From the NCBI GenBank assembly GCA_947467375.1, contig CANIHL010000005.1:1-44940 (forward strand): DNA of 44,940 nt. The letters run 5' to 3'. The notes under the pieces are model-generated. The model saw only the letters and a list, made by a program, of their open reading frames with translations. It did no database searches and was not told the DNA's origin. The DNA is from Acidimicrobiaceae bacterium (GTDB taxonomy: Bacteria; Actinomycetota; Acidimicrobiia; Acidimicrobiales; Ilumatobacteraceae). This document shows positions 32,717-43,175 of the stretch, piece by piece. Within the stretch, counting starts at the first letter, position 1. Every line of letters begins with the position of its first letter. A program made the position numbers and the translations under genes.

Positions 32717-33583
32717 TTACTCCCATTTCATTCCGACAGGTATGTCTTCGTAATCGATAGTCCACAACCGTGCGGCTTTCACATCGCCTGTGTAACAGCG
32801 GTAGCCAAGTAGTTGTTGTTGCGTTGGGGAAAGCGTGCGCGCAATGTCTTCGGGAAGTCCAACGCAGCCAGCTTCTTCAGGAGTTAACCAACCAACTACA
32901 TAGGAGAGATGCAAACCTTCTCGCCAGTAGTTGTCAGTTTGGTTTGCGCCACCGCCATGAATGACCGTTCCCGAATAAATCAAGCCACTTCCTGCTGGCA
33001 TCACCGCTTGAGTGACTTCCGCATCGGTTGCCTTGCGAGAGAAGTCGTCCCACTGATGACTGCCAGGCACCACTCGTGTTGCTCCACCCTCGGCGGTGAA
33101 GTCGGAGAGCGCGAACATGCACGACACCGTTACGGGTTTGGCAGTTGGTCCAAGAACAAGCGGCCAGTTGTCGGCGTCACGATGCAACCATTGTGCTTTT
33201 TCGCCAGGACCAATGATCATGGCTTGACCGGTGTTCATCCAATACGAAGCGCAATGTGGGCCAAGCTCGTCGTCTGCGACTCCGCGCAGAATGGGGTGAA
33301 CCAGCAGATGATCACGGAACGTCTTCGACCGGTACGCCAGGCGAGTGAAGCGCTTGGTGTTGGATCCCCAGAATTCCTGCACGCCTTTGTCGCTTGACTT
33401 CGTGCCAGCGTCTGTTGTCTGCATGGATTCGGCAAGTTCGGAGCGAAGGCTGTTGCGAACTTCGTCGCTCAGCATGTTGTGGACGATTACGCCACCATCG
33501 CGGTGAAATACTGCAAGGATTTCGGCGAGCGAATGTACCTTCGCGTCAAGACTTGTTAACACCGCGGTATTCGCAGTTGCCAT
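32717..33583 (-). CDS. PhyH-type Fe(II)/2-oxoglutarate dioxygenase
   Basis: Protein of 288 aa. The facial triad is LHRDADNW (His134, Asp136) and a distal His at about 209 (VIHGGGANQ); the Arg of NYWREGLHLSY fits the 2-oxoglutarate site. Phytanoyl-CoA dioxygenase-family members include PhnY, which hydroxylates 2-aminoethylphosphonate. The next gene on the same strand upstream is an HD-domain protein with the features of PhnZ/TmpB, which makes this pairing meaningful. 3 nt separate it from the Rieske gene. Confidence 0.85.
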   Translation of the reverse strand: MATANTAVLTSLDAKVHSLAEILAVFHRDGGVIVHNMLSDEVRNSLRSELAESMQTTDAGTKSSDKGVQEFWGSNTKRFTRLAYRSKTFRDHLLVHPILRGVADDELGPHCASYWMNTGQAMIIGPGEKAQWLHRDADNWPLVLGPTAKPVTVSCMFALSDFTAEGGATRVVPGSHQWDDFSRKATDAEVTQAVMPAGSGLIYSGTVIHGGGANQTDNYWREGLHLSYVVGWLTPEEAGCVGLPEDIARTLSPTQQQLLGYRCYTGDVKAARLWTIDYEDIPVGMKWE

Positions 33584-33592
33584 ACAGCAACT

Positions 33593-34141
33593 CTAGCAGT
33601 GGAAAAATGATCGCAAATGAGGCTCGTAATAACTCAACGTGTGTGATTCATATGTTGGATCAAATGAAACCTGGTCATACTTTGCGCAAAACTCTTCGGT
33701 TAATTCGTAATGCGGGTTATCGGTATATGCATCGCGGGCGTTTTGATTAAGGCCAATGTGTTGCCAAAAGTAATAACCCTGAAATATTCCATGATGAGCA
33801 ACCATCCAGTGATGTGCTTCTGAAACGAATGGTTTAATGATTGCTGCGGCAACTGCTTCGTGATTATCGGGGGCAAGGCTGTCGCCAATGTCGTGCAATA
33901 GCGCGCACATCACATATTCCATGCTTTGGCCATCGCGCTCTGCTCGCGTTGCGGTTTGCAACGAATGTTCAAGGCGAGTGACCGGATAGCCGTCTAGTTC
34001 ACCGTCAAGTTTTTGCAACTGTTGCAGCACCTGATTGGCGACATCGCCCTGAGTTCTTTTATACAACTCGGTGATGTTGTCCCAGTCTTGTTTCGTGGAC
34101 TCACTGAATTTGGTGAACGTAGGGACATGTTGCGATGACAT
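33593..34141 (-). CDS. HD-domain protein resembling PhnZ/TmpB diiron oxygenases
   Basis: Protein of 182 aa. The motifs in order are RLEHSLQTA (His59), ALLHDIGDS (His83, Asp84), NHEAVAAAI (His94), AHHGIF (His117) and KYDQVSFD (Asp156). This pattern fits the mixed-valent diiron HD oxygenases PhnZ and TmpB, which cleave the C-P bond of a 1-hydroxy-aminophosphonate made by a partner 2OG oxygenase. A plain HD phosphohydrolase is the alternative. It starts the minus-strand operon, with the PhyH gene 9 nt after it. The short tail after Asp156 differs from what I recall of PhnZ. Confidence 0.65.
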   Translation of the reverse strand: MSSQHVPTFTKFSESTKQDWDNITELYKRTQGDVANQVLQQLQKLDGELDGYPVTRLEHSLQTATRAERDGQSMEYVMCALLHDIGDSLAPDNHEAVAAAIIKPFVSEAHHWMVAHHGIFQGYYFWQHIGLNQNARDAYTDNPHYELTEEFCAKYDQVSFDPTYESHTLSYYEPHLRSFFHC

Positions 34142-34181
34142 GGGGTAACTGTAGTGAAACGTGTTGGGCTAAGTTTTACCT

Positions 34182-34940
34182 ATGACTTCATTGAGCTTTC
34201 GTTTAGACGGTTTGCGTGCATTAGTAACTGGCGGAGGTTCAGGAATTGGCAAGGTAATTGCCGACGCAATGCGTGATGCAGGCGCAACCGTGGTGGTGTG
34301 CGACGTAAACGATTCGACTAAACCCAACTACATCTGTGATGTGTCGAAGACTTCAGATGTTGAAGCGATGTTCAAGGGAATCGAACGCGACTTGGGTGGG
34401 CTCGACATTTTGGTAAACAACGTTGGCGTGCCTGGGCCGACAGCGCGTGTAGACGAGATGGACCCTGACGCTTACGACGAGTGTGTGCGCGTGAACTTGG
34501 GCGGAACATTCCGTGTTACGCACTTTGCCGTGCCGATGTTGTTGAAGACGAAAGGCTCGATGATCAACATTTCAACAAGTGCTGGAATTTTTGGCTACCC
34601 ATTGCGTTCGCCATATGTTGCTGCGAAGTGGGGAGTAATCGGACTCACGAAGTCGTGGGCTATGGAGCTTGGCGAATTTGGTGTGCGAGTAAATGCCATT
34701 TGTCCTGGTTCGGTAAGTGGTCCACGCATGGACGGCGTGATTGATCGCGAAGCGCAAGCTGTTGGCAAGACATCACAAGAAATTCGCACGGGTTACGAAA
34801 AGCAAGTGTCGTTGCAAACATTTATTGAGCCTGAAGACATTGCAGCGTCGTGTGTGTTCCTCAGCTCGCCGGCTGGTCGTTTCATCTCTGGCCAAGTGCT
34901 GCCTGTAGACGGCAACATCGAAACCATGAGAAGTAACTAG
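34182..34940 (+). CDS. Short-chain dehydrogenase/reductase
   Basis: Protein of 252 aa. The Rossmann NAD(P)-binding motif TGGGSGIGK (about 16-24), NNVGVPG (79-85), a Ser in INISTSAG and catalytic YVAAK (Tyr145, Lys149) are all present, as is the C-terminal SPAGRFISGQVLPVDG of classical SDRs. An Asp after the second strand (VVVCDVND) favours NAD over NADP. It is divergent from the HD gene, so the shared control region at 34142-34181 could link it to the same pathway. The alcohol/ketone substrate is not determinable. Confidence 0.9.
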   Translation: MTSLSFRLDGLRALVTGGGSGIGKVIADAMRDAGATVVVCDVNDSTKPNYICDVSKTSDVEAMFKGIERDLGGLDILVNNVGVPGPTARVDEMDPDAYDECVRVNLGGTFRVTHFAVPMLLKTKGSMINISTSAGIFGYPLRSPYVAAKWGVIGLTKSWAMELGEFGVRVNAICPGSVSGPRMDGVIDREAQAVGKTSQEIRTGYEKQVSLQTFIEPEDIAASCVFLSSPAGRFISGQVLPVDGNIETMRSN

Positions 34941-34942
34941 CT

Positions 34943-35722
34943 GTGATTATTGACCTTCAGGTCAATCAAGGCCAGTGCACGTGGCCTGAGTTGTGGTCTA
35001 CAGCTCACGCTGCAGACCGCGCTGGCTATAACACCTTGTGGATTGCTGATCATTTGTCTGGTTCGGTAATGAATGCTCCGTCCATGCCCGAATGCTTTGC
35101 CACACTTGGTGCGCTTGCTGCGGCAACTCGCAACATTGGTCTTGGCTCGCTTGTGGTGAATGCTGGCTTACGCGACCCGGCAATTGTTGCCAATGCCGCT
35201 GCAACGGTGCAGGAAATATCGGGTGGCAGGTTCATTCTTGGACTTGGCGCAGGTGCTTCGCCGTCCAGCACGTTTGCATCGGAGCTGCACGCAATCGGTG
35301 CAGACATTCCAGCAACTATGGAACAGCGTCATAAGCGACTCGAGCATGTTTTGGACGTGCTCGATTCCATGTGGTCGAACAATCGCGATGAAAAATTTGC
35401 AACGTTTCCGCTTCCGCAAGACTCCATTCCGCGCATACTTGGCGTGAATTCAGTTGCGCTTGCCACCCTTGCAGGGAAGCGTTGCGATGGGGTGAATATT
35501 CGCGCCAGTCACGAGCGGCGTGGTGAAATTCTGCGTGCTGCTCGCGATGCTGCTGGTATTCGCGAATTTATGGTGTCGGTGTGGGATTGGTTCGATGAGT
35601 CATTGCTGGATGAAAACAGCGATGCCCGCAAGCAATTGGCTAGCGAGGGTGTGAACCGGTTGATCTTGTTGATGCGTGGTGCGCCAGATGCGGCCCGTAT
35701 TGAAGACAGCTCGGTCTTATAG
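34943..35722 (+). CDS. LLM-class (F420-type) flavin/deazaflavin oxidoreductase
   Basis: Protein of 259 aa from the GTG at 34943, 2 nt after the SDR stop, so the two are probably cotranscribed. The TIM-barrel luciferase-like pattern is clear: [52 protein letters not shown] and [16 protein letters not shown]. Actinobacterial members often use F420, and fbiC in this window shows the cell makes it, but an FMN enzyme cannot be excluded. Its stop codon overlaps the leuS stop by 6 nt (convergent). Confidence 0.85.
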   Translation: MIIDLQVNQGQCTWPELWSTAHAADRAGYNTLWIADHLSGSVMNAPSMPECFATLGALAAATRNIGLGSLVVNAGLRDPAIVANAAATVQEISGGRFILGLGAGASPSSTFASELHAIGADIPATMEQRHKRLEHVLDVLDSMWSNNRDEKFATFPLPQDSIPRILGVNSVALATLAGKRCDGVNIRASHERRGEILRAARDAAGIREFMVSVWDWFDESLLDENSDARKQLASEGVNRLILLMRGAPDAARIEDSSVL

Positions 35723-38512
35723 AACAACGTTGACGAGGCGTTTCGGAACAATGACCACCTTGGCTGGTTCCGTGCCATTGAGCAACGCAATCACTTTTTC
35801 GTCCGCAAGTGCAAGCGCACGCAATTCATCGTCGGTAACGGTTGGAACTACCGACAACTTTGAGCGAACTTTGCCGTTTACCTGAATTGGAATTTCAATA
35901 GTGTCGCTTACAAGCAACGCTGGGTCTGCAACAGGGAATGGCGCAAAGGTGAGCTCGGTGGTTTGACCAAGCATCGACCACAACTCTTCTGCCATGTGCG
36001 GGCACAACGGCGAAAGCATTTGTACAAGTGGCACTGCAACTTCGCGCGGGGTAGAGCCGTGCTCGTTTACGTAAATGGTGAGAGCGTTATTCAATTCAAT
36101 GAGTTTTGAAATTGCTGTATTGAAACGCAGGTTCTGCATGTCGATACCAACACCGTGAATTGCCTTGTGCAAGTCGCGCTTCAACTGCAACGGAGCTTCA
36201 ACGTCGCTCACGTGTAGTGCGCCAGTGTCTTCGTCTACCAAGTTGCGCCATGAGCGCTGCAAGAAACGCTGCATGCCAACAACGTCGCGTGTATTCCATG
36301 GGCGCGATGCATCCAGTGGGCCGGTGCTCATTTCGTACAAGCGGAAGGTGTCTGCACCGAACTCGTCATACATTTCGTCTGGAGTAACGATGTTCTTCAG
36401 GCTCTTGCCCATTTTCCCGTATTCGCGAATTACTTTTTCGCCCTGCCAGGTGTATGCGCCGTTTGCTTCTTCAACTTCGTTTGCAGGAACGGTTTGACCA
36501 CGCTCGTCGCGGTAGGCGTATGCCTGAATGTAACCCTGGTTGAACAAACGGTGGAATGGTTCTTCGCTGCTTACATGACCAAGGTCGTGCAACACCTTGT
36601 GCCAGAAGCGCGCGTACAGCAAGTGCAACACCGCGTGCTCAACGCCACCCACATACAAGTCCACGCCGCCCGTGTGGCCAGCATGCTTTGGGCCCATCCA
36701 ATACTTTTCAACGTCTTTATCGATGAACGCTTCGGTGTTCGTTGGGTCGAGGTAGCGCAATTCGTACCAACACGAGCCAGCCCACTGAGGCATCACGTTT
36801 ACTTCGCGGCGATATTGCTTTGGTCCATCGCCAAGATCGAGAGTGACATTGACCCAATCTTGAATGCGGGCAAGAGGCGGAATTGGGTTGGTGGTTTCGT
36901 CGTTCGGGTCGAGCGCCTGTGGCTTGAAATCGGCAAGTTCTGGAAGCAATACGGGCAAAGCCGAAGCAGGAACAGAAATTGGCTGATCGTTTTCGTCGTA
37001 CACAATAGGGAACGGTTCGCCCCAGTAGCGCTGACGTGAGAACAACCAGTCGCGCAGTTTGTATGTAATTGCGCTGTTGCCGTGATCGTTATTGTCGAGC
37101 CATGCGGTCATTAGCGAAATGGCTTCGGCTTTGGTGCGCTTGCCATTCAACGACACTGAATCGTTTGACGAGTTGACGTACTCGCCGTCTTCGTTCACCA
37201 CGTCAATAACCGGCAAGTTGTATGCGGTTGCAAACTCCATGTCGCGTTCGTCGCCGCTTGGTACGGCCATGATTGCGCCGGTTCCGTAACCCATTAATAC
37301 GTAGTCCGCAATCCACACAGGAATCTGTGCGCCGTTTACTGGGTTCGTTGCGTATGCACCAATGAACACACCGGTCTTCTTGCGTGAGTCGTCGGTGCGA
37401 TCGGCGTCTTGCAGCGCTGCTGCTGTTTCGCGATACTTCGTGACAGCAGTTTGTTGTTCGCTGGTGGTGAGTGCATCAACAAGTGGATGCTCTGGCGATA
37501 ACACCATGAACGTTGCACCGAACAAGGTGTCGGGGCGAGTGGTGAATACTTCAATAGGGCCAGCGGCTGAACCAAAGCGAACGCGTGCACCTTCGCTTCG
37601 ACCAATCCAGTTGCGTTGCATCAACTTGATTGCATCTGGCCAATCGAGTCGATCAAGGTCGTCGAGCAAACGGTCGGCATATTTTGTAATGCGCATTGTC
37701 CACTGACGCATGTTGCGTTTGAACACGGGGTAGTTGCCAATGTCGCTTCGACCTTCGGCAGTTACTTCTTCGTTGGCAAGAATGGTTCCAAGACCAGGGC
37801 ACCAGTTCACTGGCGCATTCGACAAGTACACCAAACGGTGGTTGTTAATGGCGTCTTGCTGTTCTACTTTGCTTAAGCCCGACCACGCACCCATGCCGGT
37901 GTCGCGCTTGCCCGAAGCAAACTCGTCAACAAGTTCTGAAATTGGTCGTGCACGATTCTGTGTTTCGTCATACCACGAGTTGAAAATTTGCAAGAAGATC
38001 CATTGCGTCCACTTGTAAAACTCTTCGTCGGTGGTGCTCACGCTGCGGCGAGCATCGTGACCCAAACCAAGCCTGCGCAACTGGCGGCGCATGTTGGCAA
38101 TATTCGACTCGGTGTTAATACGCGGGTGAATTCCCGTAACGATTGCGTGTTGTTCTGCTGGCAAACCAAAACTGTCGTAGCCAAGCGCGTGCAACACGTT
38201 GTAACCAGTCATGCGCTTGTAACGCGCAAATACGTCGGTGGCGATGTAGCCGAGTGGGTGACCTACGTGCAGTCCGGCGCCAGACGGATACGGAAACATG
38301 TCGAGCACGAACAACTTTTCGCGGCCAGCAACTTTTTCTGGTTGCGCAAGAGGGCCCGCTGGGTTCGGCGCTTCAAAAGTGCCCTCGGCGTCCCAATGGT
38401 CTTGCCATTTGGACTCAATTTGATTGGCTAAGCCCGAGGTGTAGCGGAAGGCTGGAATCTTGGATTCCGGGTCATTTCCGCGGATTGAACCCTGTGGGCG
38501 CTTTGCTGACAT
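35717..38512 (-). CDS. leuS: Leucyl-tRNA synthetase
   Basis: Class I aminoacyl-tRNA synthetase that charges tRNA-Leu. I place the start at the ATG at 38512 (931 aa, MSAKRPQG). The ORF track start at 38635 adds 41 residues over the rbfA start region with no family look, and GGAGG lies just upstream, though close. The HIGH motif appears as [16 protein letters not shown], the CP1 editing domain has [13 protein letters not shown], and the KMSKS motif is KMGKS, the actinobacterial form. The C-terminal anticodon-binding region and VNGKVR segment are complete. Its gene converges with the LLM gene and is divergent from rbfA. Confidence 0.96.
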   Translation of the reverse strand: MSAKRPQGSIRGNDPESKIPAFRYTSGLANQIESKWQDHWDAEGTFEAPNPAGPLAQPEKVAGREKLFVLDMFPYPSGAGLHVGHPLGYIATDVFARYKRMTGYNVLHALGYDSFGLPAEQHAIVTGIHPRINTESNIANMRRQLRRLGLGHDARRSVSTTDEEFYKWTQWIFLQIFNSWYDETQNRARPISELVDEFASGKRDTGMGAWSGLSKVEQQDAINNHRLVYLSNAPVNWCPGLGTILANEEVTAEGRSDIGNYPVFKRNMRQWTMRITKYADRLLDDLDRLDWPDAIKLMQRNWIGRSEGARVRFGSAAGPIEVFTTRPDTLFGATFMVLSPEHPLVDALTTSEQQTAVTKYRETAAALQDADRTDDSRKKTGVFIGAYATNPVNGAQIPVWIADYVLMGYGTGAIMAVPSGDERDMEFATAYNLPVIDVVNEDGEYVNSSNDSVSLNGKRTKAEAISLMTAWLDNNDHGNSAITYKLRDWLFSRQRYWGEPFPIVYDENDQPISVPASALPVLLPELADFKPQALDPNDETTNPIPPLARIQDWVNVTLDLGDGPKQYRREVNVMPQWAGSCWYELRYLDPTNTEAFIDKDVEKYWMGPKHAGHTGGVDLYVGGVEHAVLHLLYARFWHKVLHDLGHVSSEEPFHRLFNQGYIQAYAYRDERGQTVPANEVEEANGAYTWQGEKVIREYGKMGKSLKNIVTPDEMYDEFGADTFRLYEMSTGPLDASRPWNTRDVVGMQRFLQRSWRNLVDEDTGALHVSDVEAPLQLKRDLHKAIHGVGIDMQNLRFNTAISKLIELNNALTIYVNEHGSTPREVAVPLVQMLSPLCPHMAEELWSMLGQTTELTFAPFPVADPALLVSDTIEIPIQVNGKVRSKLSVVPTVTDDELRALALADEKVIALLNGTEPAKVVIVPKRLVNVVL

Positions 38513-38585
38513 AGCCTCCGTATCGTAGATGAGCCAAGCGGCAAAAACGCCGTGATTGGATCGGAAAGGCAGTGCAGGTAACACG

Positions 38586-39005
38586 ATGGGCAGACCACAA
38601 GGCCGTTCACGCGGGCGTTCATCGAATAGCCGCAAGCACAGCTACCCACGCGAAGCCCGCATTAGCGAGACCGTGCGCGAAGTGGTGGCCGAAGAACTAC
38701 TGCGAATTGATGATGATCGCTTGGCATTCGTTTCCATTACCGCAATTGATGTTGACGCTGAAATGAACCGTGGCATTGTGTACTTCGACTCGTTGCAGGG
38801 CCCAGAAGGCGATGCCGGAATATTGGCGGCATTTAGTCATTACCGCAAGCAGCTGCAGTCGGCAATTGCCACGCAAGTTCATGCGCGTCGCACACCAATT
38901 TTGGAGTTCCGCCCAGACGATGCAATTCGTGCAGCAGCACGCATTGATGAAGTGTTGCGCAACGACCCAATGCATACGCGCAATCTTTCTGACGACACGG
39001 AGTAG
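38586..39005 (+). CDS. rbfA: Ribosome-binding factor A
   Basis: Cold-shock factor for 30S maturation. The ATG at 38586 (139 aa, [10 protein letters not shown]) is preferred over the TTG at 38556 in the track. Basic N-terminus, then [17 protein letters not shown] and the KH-like fold with strands such as [18 protein letters not shown] and [12 protein letters not shown]. It is followed 2 nt later by truB. Order rbfA-truB-ribF is the standard ribosome/tRNA-maturation operon. Confidence 0.92.
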   Translation: MGRPQGRSRGRSSNSRKHSYPREARISETVREVVAEELLRIDDDRLAFVSITAIDVDAEMNRGIVYFDSLQGPEGDAGILAAFSHYRKQLQSAIATQVHARRTPILEFRPDDAIRAAARIDEVLRNDPMHTRNLSDDTE

Positions 39006-39007
39006 CA

Positions 39008-39889
39008 ATGGCGAAACGCCGTCCGCCAACCGTGCACGGTTTGGCTCTCATTGACAAACCTGCGGGCATGACAAGCCACGACGTGGTGAGCAGACTACGC
39101 AAGCAACTGAACGAACGACGCATTGGTCATGCGGGAACGCTTGACCCTGATGCAACAGGTGTGATGGTGATTGGCGTTGGCTACGTAACTCGCTTGATGC
39201 AGTTTTTAAGCGGCATGGACAAGACATACACATGCGAAGTGGTGTTTGGCAGTGAGACCAACACGTTGGACGATTCGGGAACGGTGACCGCAACATTTGA
39301 GATGGGCGAGTTGGCGCTTGATGCAGTGCGTGCTGCCGCAGCGAAGTTGACTGGCCCGATTATGCAAGTGCCACCCATGGTGTCGGCATTGAAAATTGAT
39401 GGCAAACGTTTGCACGAACTAGCGCGTGAAGGAATAGAAGTTGAACGCAAGCCACGACCAGTAACGGTGTATTCATTTGATGTGCACAGTGTTCGAGTTG
39501 AAGACGGCGTAACTATTGCGAGCATTGAAGTTCGGTGCTCGTCGGGAACATACGTGCGCACACTTGCAGCCGACCTTGGCACGTTGCTTGGTGGAGGAGC
39601 GCACCTTCGAAATTTGCGCCGCACCACAGTTGGCGACTTTGTTCTTGCCGATTGCACCAGCATTGAAAATGCGACATTGCTCGAACCGATTACCGCGCTG
39701 CGCTCTATGACTCGCGTGGTTGCCGATGCCGACACTGCGGTAAAGATTCGACACGGCCGCTCGTTTCCCGCGTGGGAAGGCAGCGCACCGTGGGCGGTTG
39801 TTGATGAAGCGGGAGCTCTGCTTGCTGTCTATGAAGCAGATGGACCTAATGCAAAACCATCAGTGGTTTTGGCTGAAGCGATAGCGTAA
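39008..39889 (+). CDS. truB: tRNA pseudouridine-55 synthase
   Basis: Protein of 293 aa that makes pseudouridine 55 in the T loop. The N-terminal LALIDKPAGMTSHDVV and the catalytic RIGHAGTLDPDATGVMVI with its Asp nucleophile are diagnostic. KRLHELAREG and SSGTYVRTLAADLG also match, and a C-terminal RNA-binding domain follows. It starts 2 nt after rbfA and is followed 6 nt later by ribF. Confidence 0.96.
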   Translation: MAKRRPPTVHGLALIDKPAGMTSHDVVSRLRKQLNERRIGHAGTLDPDATGVMVIGVGYVTRLMQFLSGMDKTYTCEVVFGSETNTLDDSGTVTATFEMGELALDAVRAAAAKLTGPIMQVPPMVSALKIDGKRLHELAREGIEVERKPRPVTVYSFDVHSVRVEDGVTIASIEVRCSSGTYVRTLAADLGTLLGGGAHLRNLRRTTVGDFVLADCTSIENATLLEPITALRSMTRVVADADTAVKIRHGRSFPAWEGSAPWAVVDEAGALLAVYEADGPNAKPSVVLAEAIA

Positions 39890-39895
39890 ATATTC

Positions 39896-40843
39896 GTGCT
39901 TATTCTTCGTGACACCGACACTGCAGTTGCGCCAGTAAAGCGATCTGTTGTCACGATTGGCGCATACGACGGTGTGCACAAAGGCCATCGCGCAGTTATT
40001 GCTCACGTTCAGGCCGAAGCGAAACGACTGGATTGCCAGGGAGTGGTGGTCACATTCGATCATCACCCGGCATCGGTAGTGCGCCCAGAATCTGCACCGA
40101 AATTGCTGACCGATAGCGACCAAAAGATTGAGTTGCTTGCAGAAACCGGCATTGACGCCACGTTCATTGTGCATTTCGATGAAGCGGCTTCGAAGGAAGA
40201 CCCGGCTGCATTCGTAAAGCGCGTGCTGGTGGATTCGCTTGGTGCGAGGTTGATTGTGGTTGGCGAAGACTTCCACTTTGGATACAAGCGCGGTGGAAAC
40301 GTTGCCATGTTGCGCGAACTCGGCAAGCAATACGACTTTGAGGTTGTGCCAATGCAATTGGTGCCACGCCCAGACGGCGTTGCCGAACCCGTAAGCAGCA
40401 CTGCAATTCGCCGTGCACTTGCCGGTGGGCAGGTTGAAGTTGCTCAGCAATTACTTGGTCGACCATTTTCTGTGCGCGGAGTAGTGGTGAACGGCGACAA
40501 GCGTGGCCGCACCATCGGTTTCCCAACAGCCAATACTGAAGTGTCGAACCAAATGTGTTTGCCAGCCGATGGCGTGTACGCGGGAATGTTTACGTGCGCA
40601 GACGGCAGCGTGCATGGTTGCGCAATCAACCTTGGTCGCAGGCCAACGTTTTTTGAACACGCAGACGTGTCGCTACTTGAAGCACACTTGCTCGATTTTT
40701 CTGGCGACCTTTACGGTCAGCAGGTGAGTGTCACGTTCGAACACTTCTTGCGCAGTGAACGAAAGTTTGACGGCCTTGATGCAATTAAATCGCAGCTAGA
40801 GCTTGACGTGTCGGCGGCTCGCGGTCTGGTCGGCCGTAAGTAG
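39896..40843 (+). CDS. ribF: Bifunctional riboflavin kinase/FAD synthetase
   Basis: Protein of 315 aa from a GTG start. The N-terminal FAD synthetase shows TIGAYDGVHKGHRAVI, GEDFHFGYKRGG and SSTAIRRALAGG. The C-terminal kinase shows GDKRGRTIGFPTANTEV and GVYAGMFTC, then NLGRRPTF. It converts riboflavin to FMN and FAD, relevant to the flavin enzymes and ribE here. The last 59 nt overlap the end of fbiC on the opposite strand. Confidence 0.95.
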   Translation: MLILRDTDTAVAPVKRSVVTIGAYDGVHKGHRAVIAHVQAEAKRLDCQGVVVTFDHHPASVVRPESAPKLLTDSDQKIELLAETGIDATFIVHFDEAASKEDPAAFVKRVLVDSLGARLIVVGEDFHFGYKRGGNVAMLRELGKQYDFEVVPMQLVPRPDGVAEPVSSTAIRRALAGGQVEVAQQLLGRPFSVRGVVVNGDKRGRTIGFPTANTEVSNQMCLPADGVYAGMFTCADGSVHGCAINLGRRPTFFEHADVSLLEAHLLDFSGDLYGQQVSVTFEHFLRSERKFDGLDAIKSQLELDVSAARGLVGRK

Positions 40844-43175
40844 TGGTTCGCTGACGAAGTGATCTGCCAATCGGTTCGGCAATTGCTCTAAAGGATTCTT
40901 CGGTCATTAACTGACCATGGTTTGCGCCTGCTGCGCGCGAAATGTTTTCATTCATCAACGTTCCGCCCATGTCGTTACAACCAGCACGAAGAAGTTGTTG
41001 TGCGCCTTCTTGACCAATCTTTGTCCACGACACTTGCACGTTGTCAATAAGCCCGCGGTATGCAATGCGACCGATTGAGTGCATGAGAAGCGTTTCTCTA
41101 AACGTTGGCCCACGACGTGCTTTGTGCTGCAAGTAAATAGGTGATGCCATGTGCACGAACGGCAATGGAATGAACTCGGTGAATCCACCCGTAACTTCTT
41201 GCAATGCGCGCGTGCGCACAATGTGTTTAGCCCAGCTAAGCGGGTGCTCAACAGAACCAAACATGATGGTGATGTTGGACTTCAAGCCAGCTTCGTGTGC
41301 AACCTGGTGACAGTCCAGCCACTCTTCGGTGTTGATCTTGTCGGAGCAAATGATGTTGCGAATGTCGTCGTCCAAAATTTCGGCTGCGGTTCCTGGCAGT
41401 GATGCAAGGCCAGCTTCCTTCAAGCGAGTGATGTAGCTAAACAGCGATTCGCCTAAGCGCTTTGCGCCTTCGGTTACTTCAAGCGCCGTAAACCCGTGCA
41501 CGTGCATGTCGGGAACTGCATCCTTCACTGCACGCGTGACGTCTATGTAATAGTCGCCGTCGAAGTCGGGGTGAATACCGCCCTGCAGGGTTACCTCGGT
41601 TGCGCCCAAGTCCCAGGCTTCTTTTGCACGCTCGGCAATGTCGTCGAGGGTTAGTAGGTATGGGGTACCGCGAAGGTTGAGGCTGAGTGGGCCTTTGGAG
41701 AACCCGCAGAACCTGCACTTAAACGTGCACACGTTGGTGTAGTTGATGTTGCGGTTGTGCACCCACGTCACTTCGTCGCCAACAATTTGCTTGCGTAGGT
41801 CGTCGGCAACGTGCGCAATTGCTCGCACCTCTGGTCCGCGTGCGCCAAACAACGTGACAATTTCTTGTTCGTTAATGCGATGACCAAGCTCAACACCGCG
41901 CAAAATTTCTGCAACAGGGCCAGTGATCTTTTCGCCTTCGCCCATGCGCTCAAAAGGAATGAGCATTGGGGGAGCATTGTTTGCACCCGAGTACCACTGT
42001 GTTGAACGATGACCAACCAACACAACCTCAGCGCCGTCGTGCACCACATCGGCTGCCGTTACTTTTTCTGGCCACACCTGTCCGCTGTCGTCGCGTGCCA
42101 AACCTTCGGCGTCGCTTCGGTCCATCAATGCGAAGTCGAGCGATGGATCAAACCATTTCTCAGGGTTGATAACAAACTCTGGATACACCGTGAGGCGTGG
42201 AGCAAGTGACTTGCCCTTTGCTTCGGTAACTGTGCGCAACTTGTCGAGTGCTGGCCACGGGCGTTCTGGGTTTACGTGGTCGGCAGTAACAGGTGATACG
42301 CCGCCCCAATCGTCGATGCCGGCGTCGAGCAAGATGCTGAAGTCGTCGCTTAAGTTCGGCGGTGCCTGCAAGTGAATGCTCGATGGCAAAATAATTCGCG
42401 CTGCAGCAATCGACCACAAGTACTCATCTTCTGGGCACGGTGCTTCGTGTTGCATGCCGGTGCGCGGCTTCGGCAAAAAGTTTTGCACGATTACTTCTTG
42501 CACGTGTCCGTACTTCGCATGCGATGCAGCGATTGCCTCAAGTGCATCAATGCGGTCTTCGCGATTTTCGCCAATGCCCACCAAAATTCCAGTAGTGAAC
42601 GGAATGTTCAGTTCGCCAGCCCACTGCAATGTGTCGAGGCGGCGTTGTGGTTCTTTGTCTGGCGCACCGCGGTGGCAGTCCAAGTCATCGCGCAACGACT
42701 CGATCATCATTCCTTGTGAAGGCGACACCGTGCGCAACAGTGCAAGTTCGTCTTTGTACAACGCACCCGCGTTTGCGTGCGGAAGTAATCCGGTTTCTTT
42801 CAGTACCAATGCGGCCATGTCGTGCAGGTAATGCACAGTTGAATCAAAACCGTTTGCCTTCAACCAATCTTTTGCCACGTCGTAGCGAAGCTCTGGTCGT
42901 TCGCCAAGAGTGAACAATGCTTCGTGACAACCCATACGTGCGCCTTGTTTGGCAATGGCCAACACTTGTTCGGCACTGAGGTAGGGGTTCTCGAGTCGTG
43001 CAGGTGGCTGCGCAAAGGTGCAGTAACCGCACTTATCGCGGCACAACATGGTGAGCGGAATAAACACCTTCGGTGAATACGTAACTCGACTTCCGAATTG
43101 CGCATCGCGAATGGCGCGCGCTTCAGCCAAAAGCTGATCGAGTGGGGTGGCAAGGACGCGCTGACGCTCAGACAA
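40785..43175 (-). CDS. fbiC: 7,8-didemethyl-8-hydroxy-5-deazariboflavin (FO) synthase, fused CofG-CofH
   Basis: Protein of 796 aa that makes FO, the chromophore precursor of coenzyme F420, from tyrosine and 5-amino-6-ribitylaminouracil. The N-terminal CofG half has radical-SAM ligands CRDKCGYC (Cys45, 49, 52). The C-terminal CofH half has CTFKCRFCGF. Fused forms are typical of Actinobacteria, cyanobacteria and green algae. The gene ends within the 3' end of ribF (59-nt convergent overlap). With ribE nearby, which shares the riboflavin precursor pathway, the arrangement is sensible. Supports F420-dependent metabolism. Confidence 0.95.
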   Translation of the reverse strand: MSERQRVLATPLDQLLAEARAIRDAQFGSRVTYSPKVFIPLTMLCRDKCGYCTFAQPPARLENPYLSAEQVLAIAKQGARMGCHEALFTLGERPELRYDVAKDWLKANGFDSTVHYLHDMAALVLKETGLLPHANAGALYKDELALLRTVSPSQGMMIESLRDDLDCHRGAPDKEPQRRLDTLQWAGELNIPFTTGILVGIGENREDRIDALEAIAASHAKYGHVQEVIVQNFLPKPRTGMQHEAPCPEDEYLWSIAAARIILPSSIHLQAPPNLSDDFSILLDAGIDDWGGVSPVTADHVNPERPWPALDKLRTVTEAKGKSLAPRLTVYPEFVINPEKWFDPSLDFALMDRSDAEGLARDDSGQVWPEKVTAADVVHDGAEVVLVGHRSTQWYSGANNAPPMLIPFERMGEGEKITGPVAEILRGVELGHRINEQEIVTLFGARGPEVRAIAHVADDLRKQIVGDEVTWVHNRNINYTNVCTFKCRFCGFSKGPLSLNLRGTPYLLTLDDIAERAKEAWDLGATEVTLQGGIHPDFDGDYYIDVTRAVKDAVPDMHVHGFTALEVTEGAKRLGESLFSYITRLKEAGLASLPGTAAEILDDDIRNIICSDKINTEEWLDCHQVAHEAGLKSNITIMFGSVEHPLSWAKHIVRTRALQEVTGGFTEFIPLPFVHMASPIYLQHKARRGPTFRETLLMHSIGRIAYRGLIDNVQVSWTKIGQEGAQQLLRAGCNDMGGTLMNENISRAAGANHGQLMTEESFRAIAEPIGRSLRQRTTTYGRPDREPPTRQALAAI

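Noticed and set aside
35676-38518. Several 60-180-aa plus-strand ORFs across leuS
   Set aside because: Shadows caused by the strong codon bias of leuS on the minus strand.
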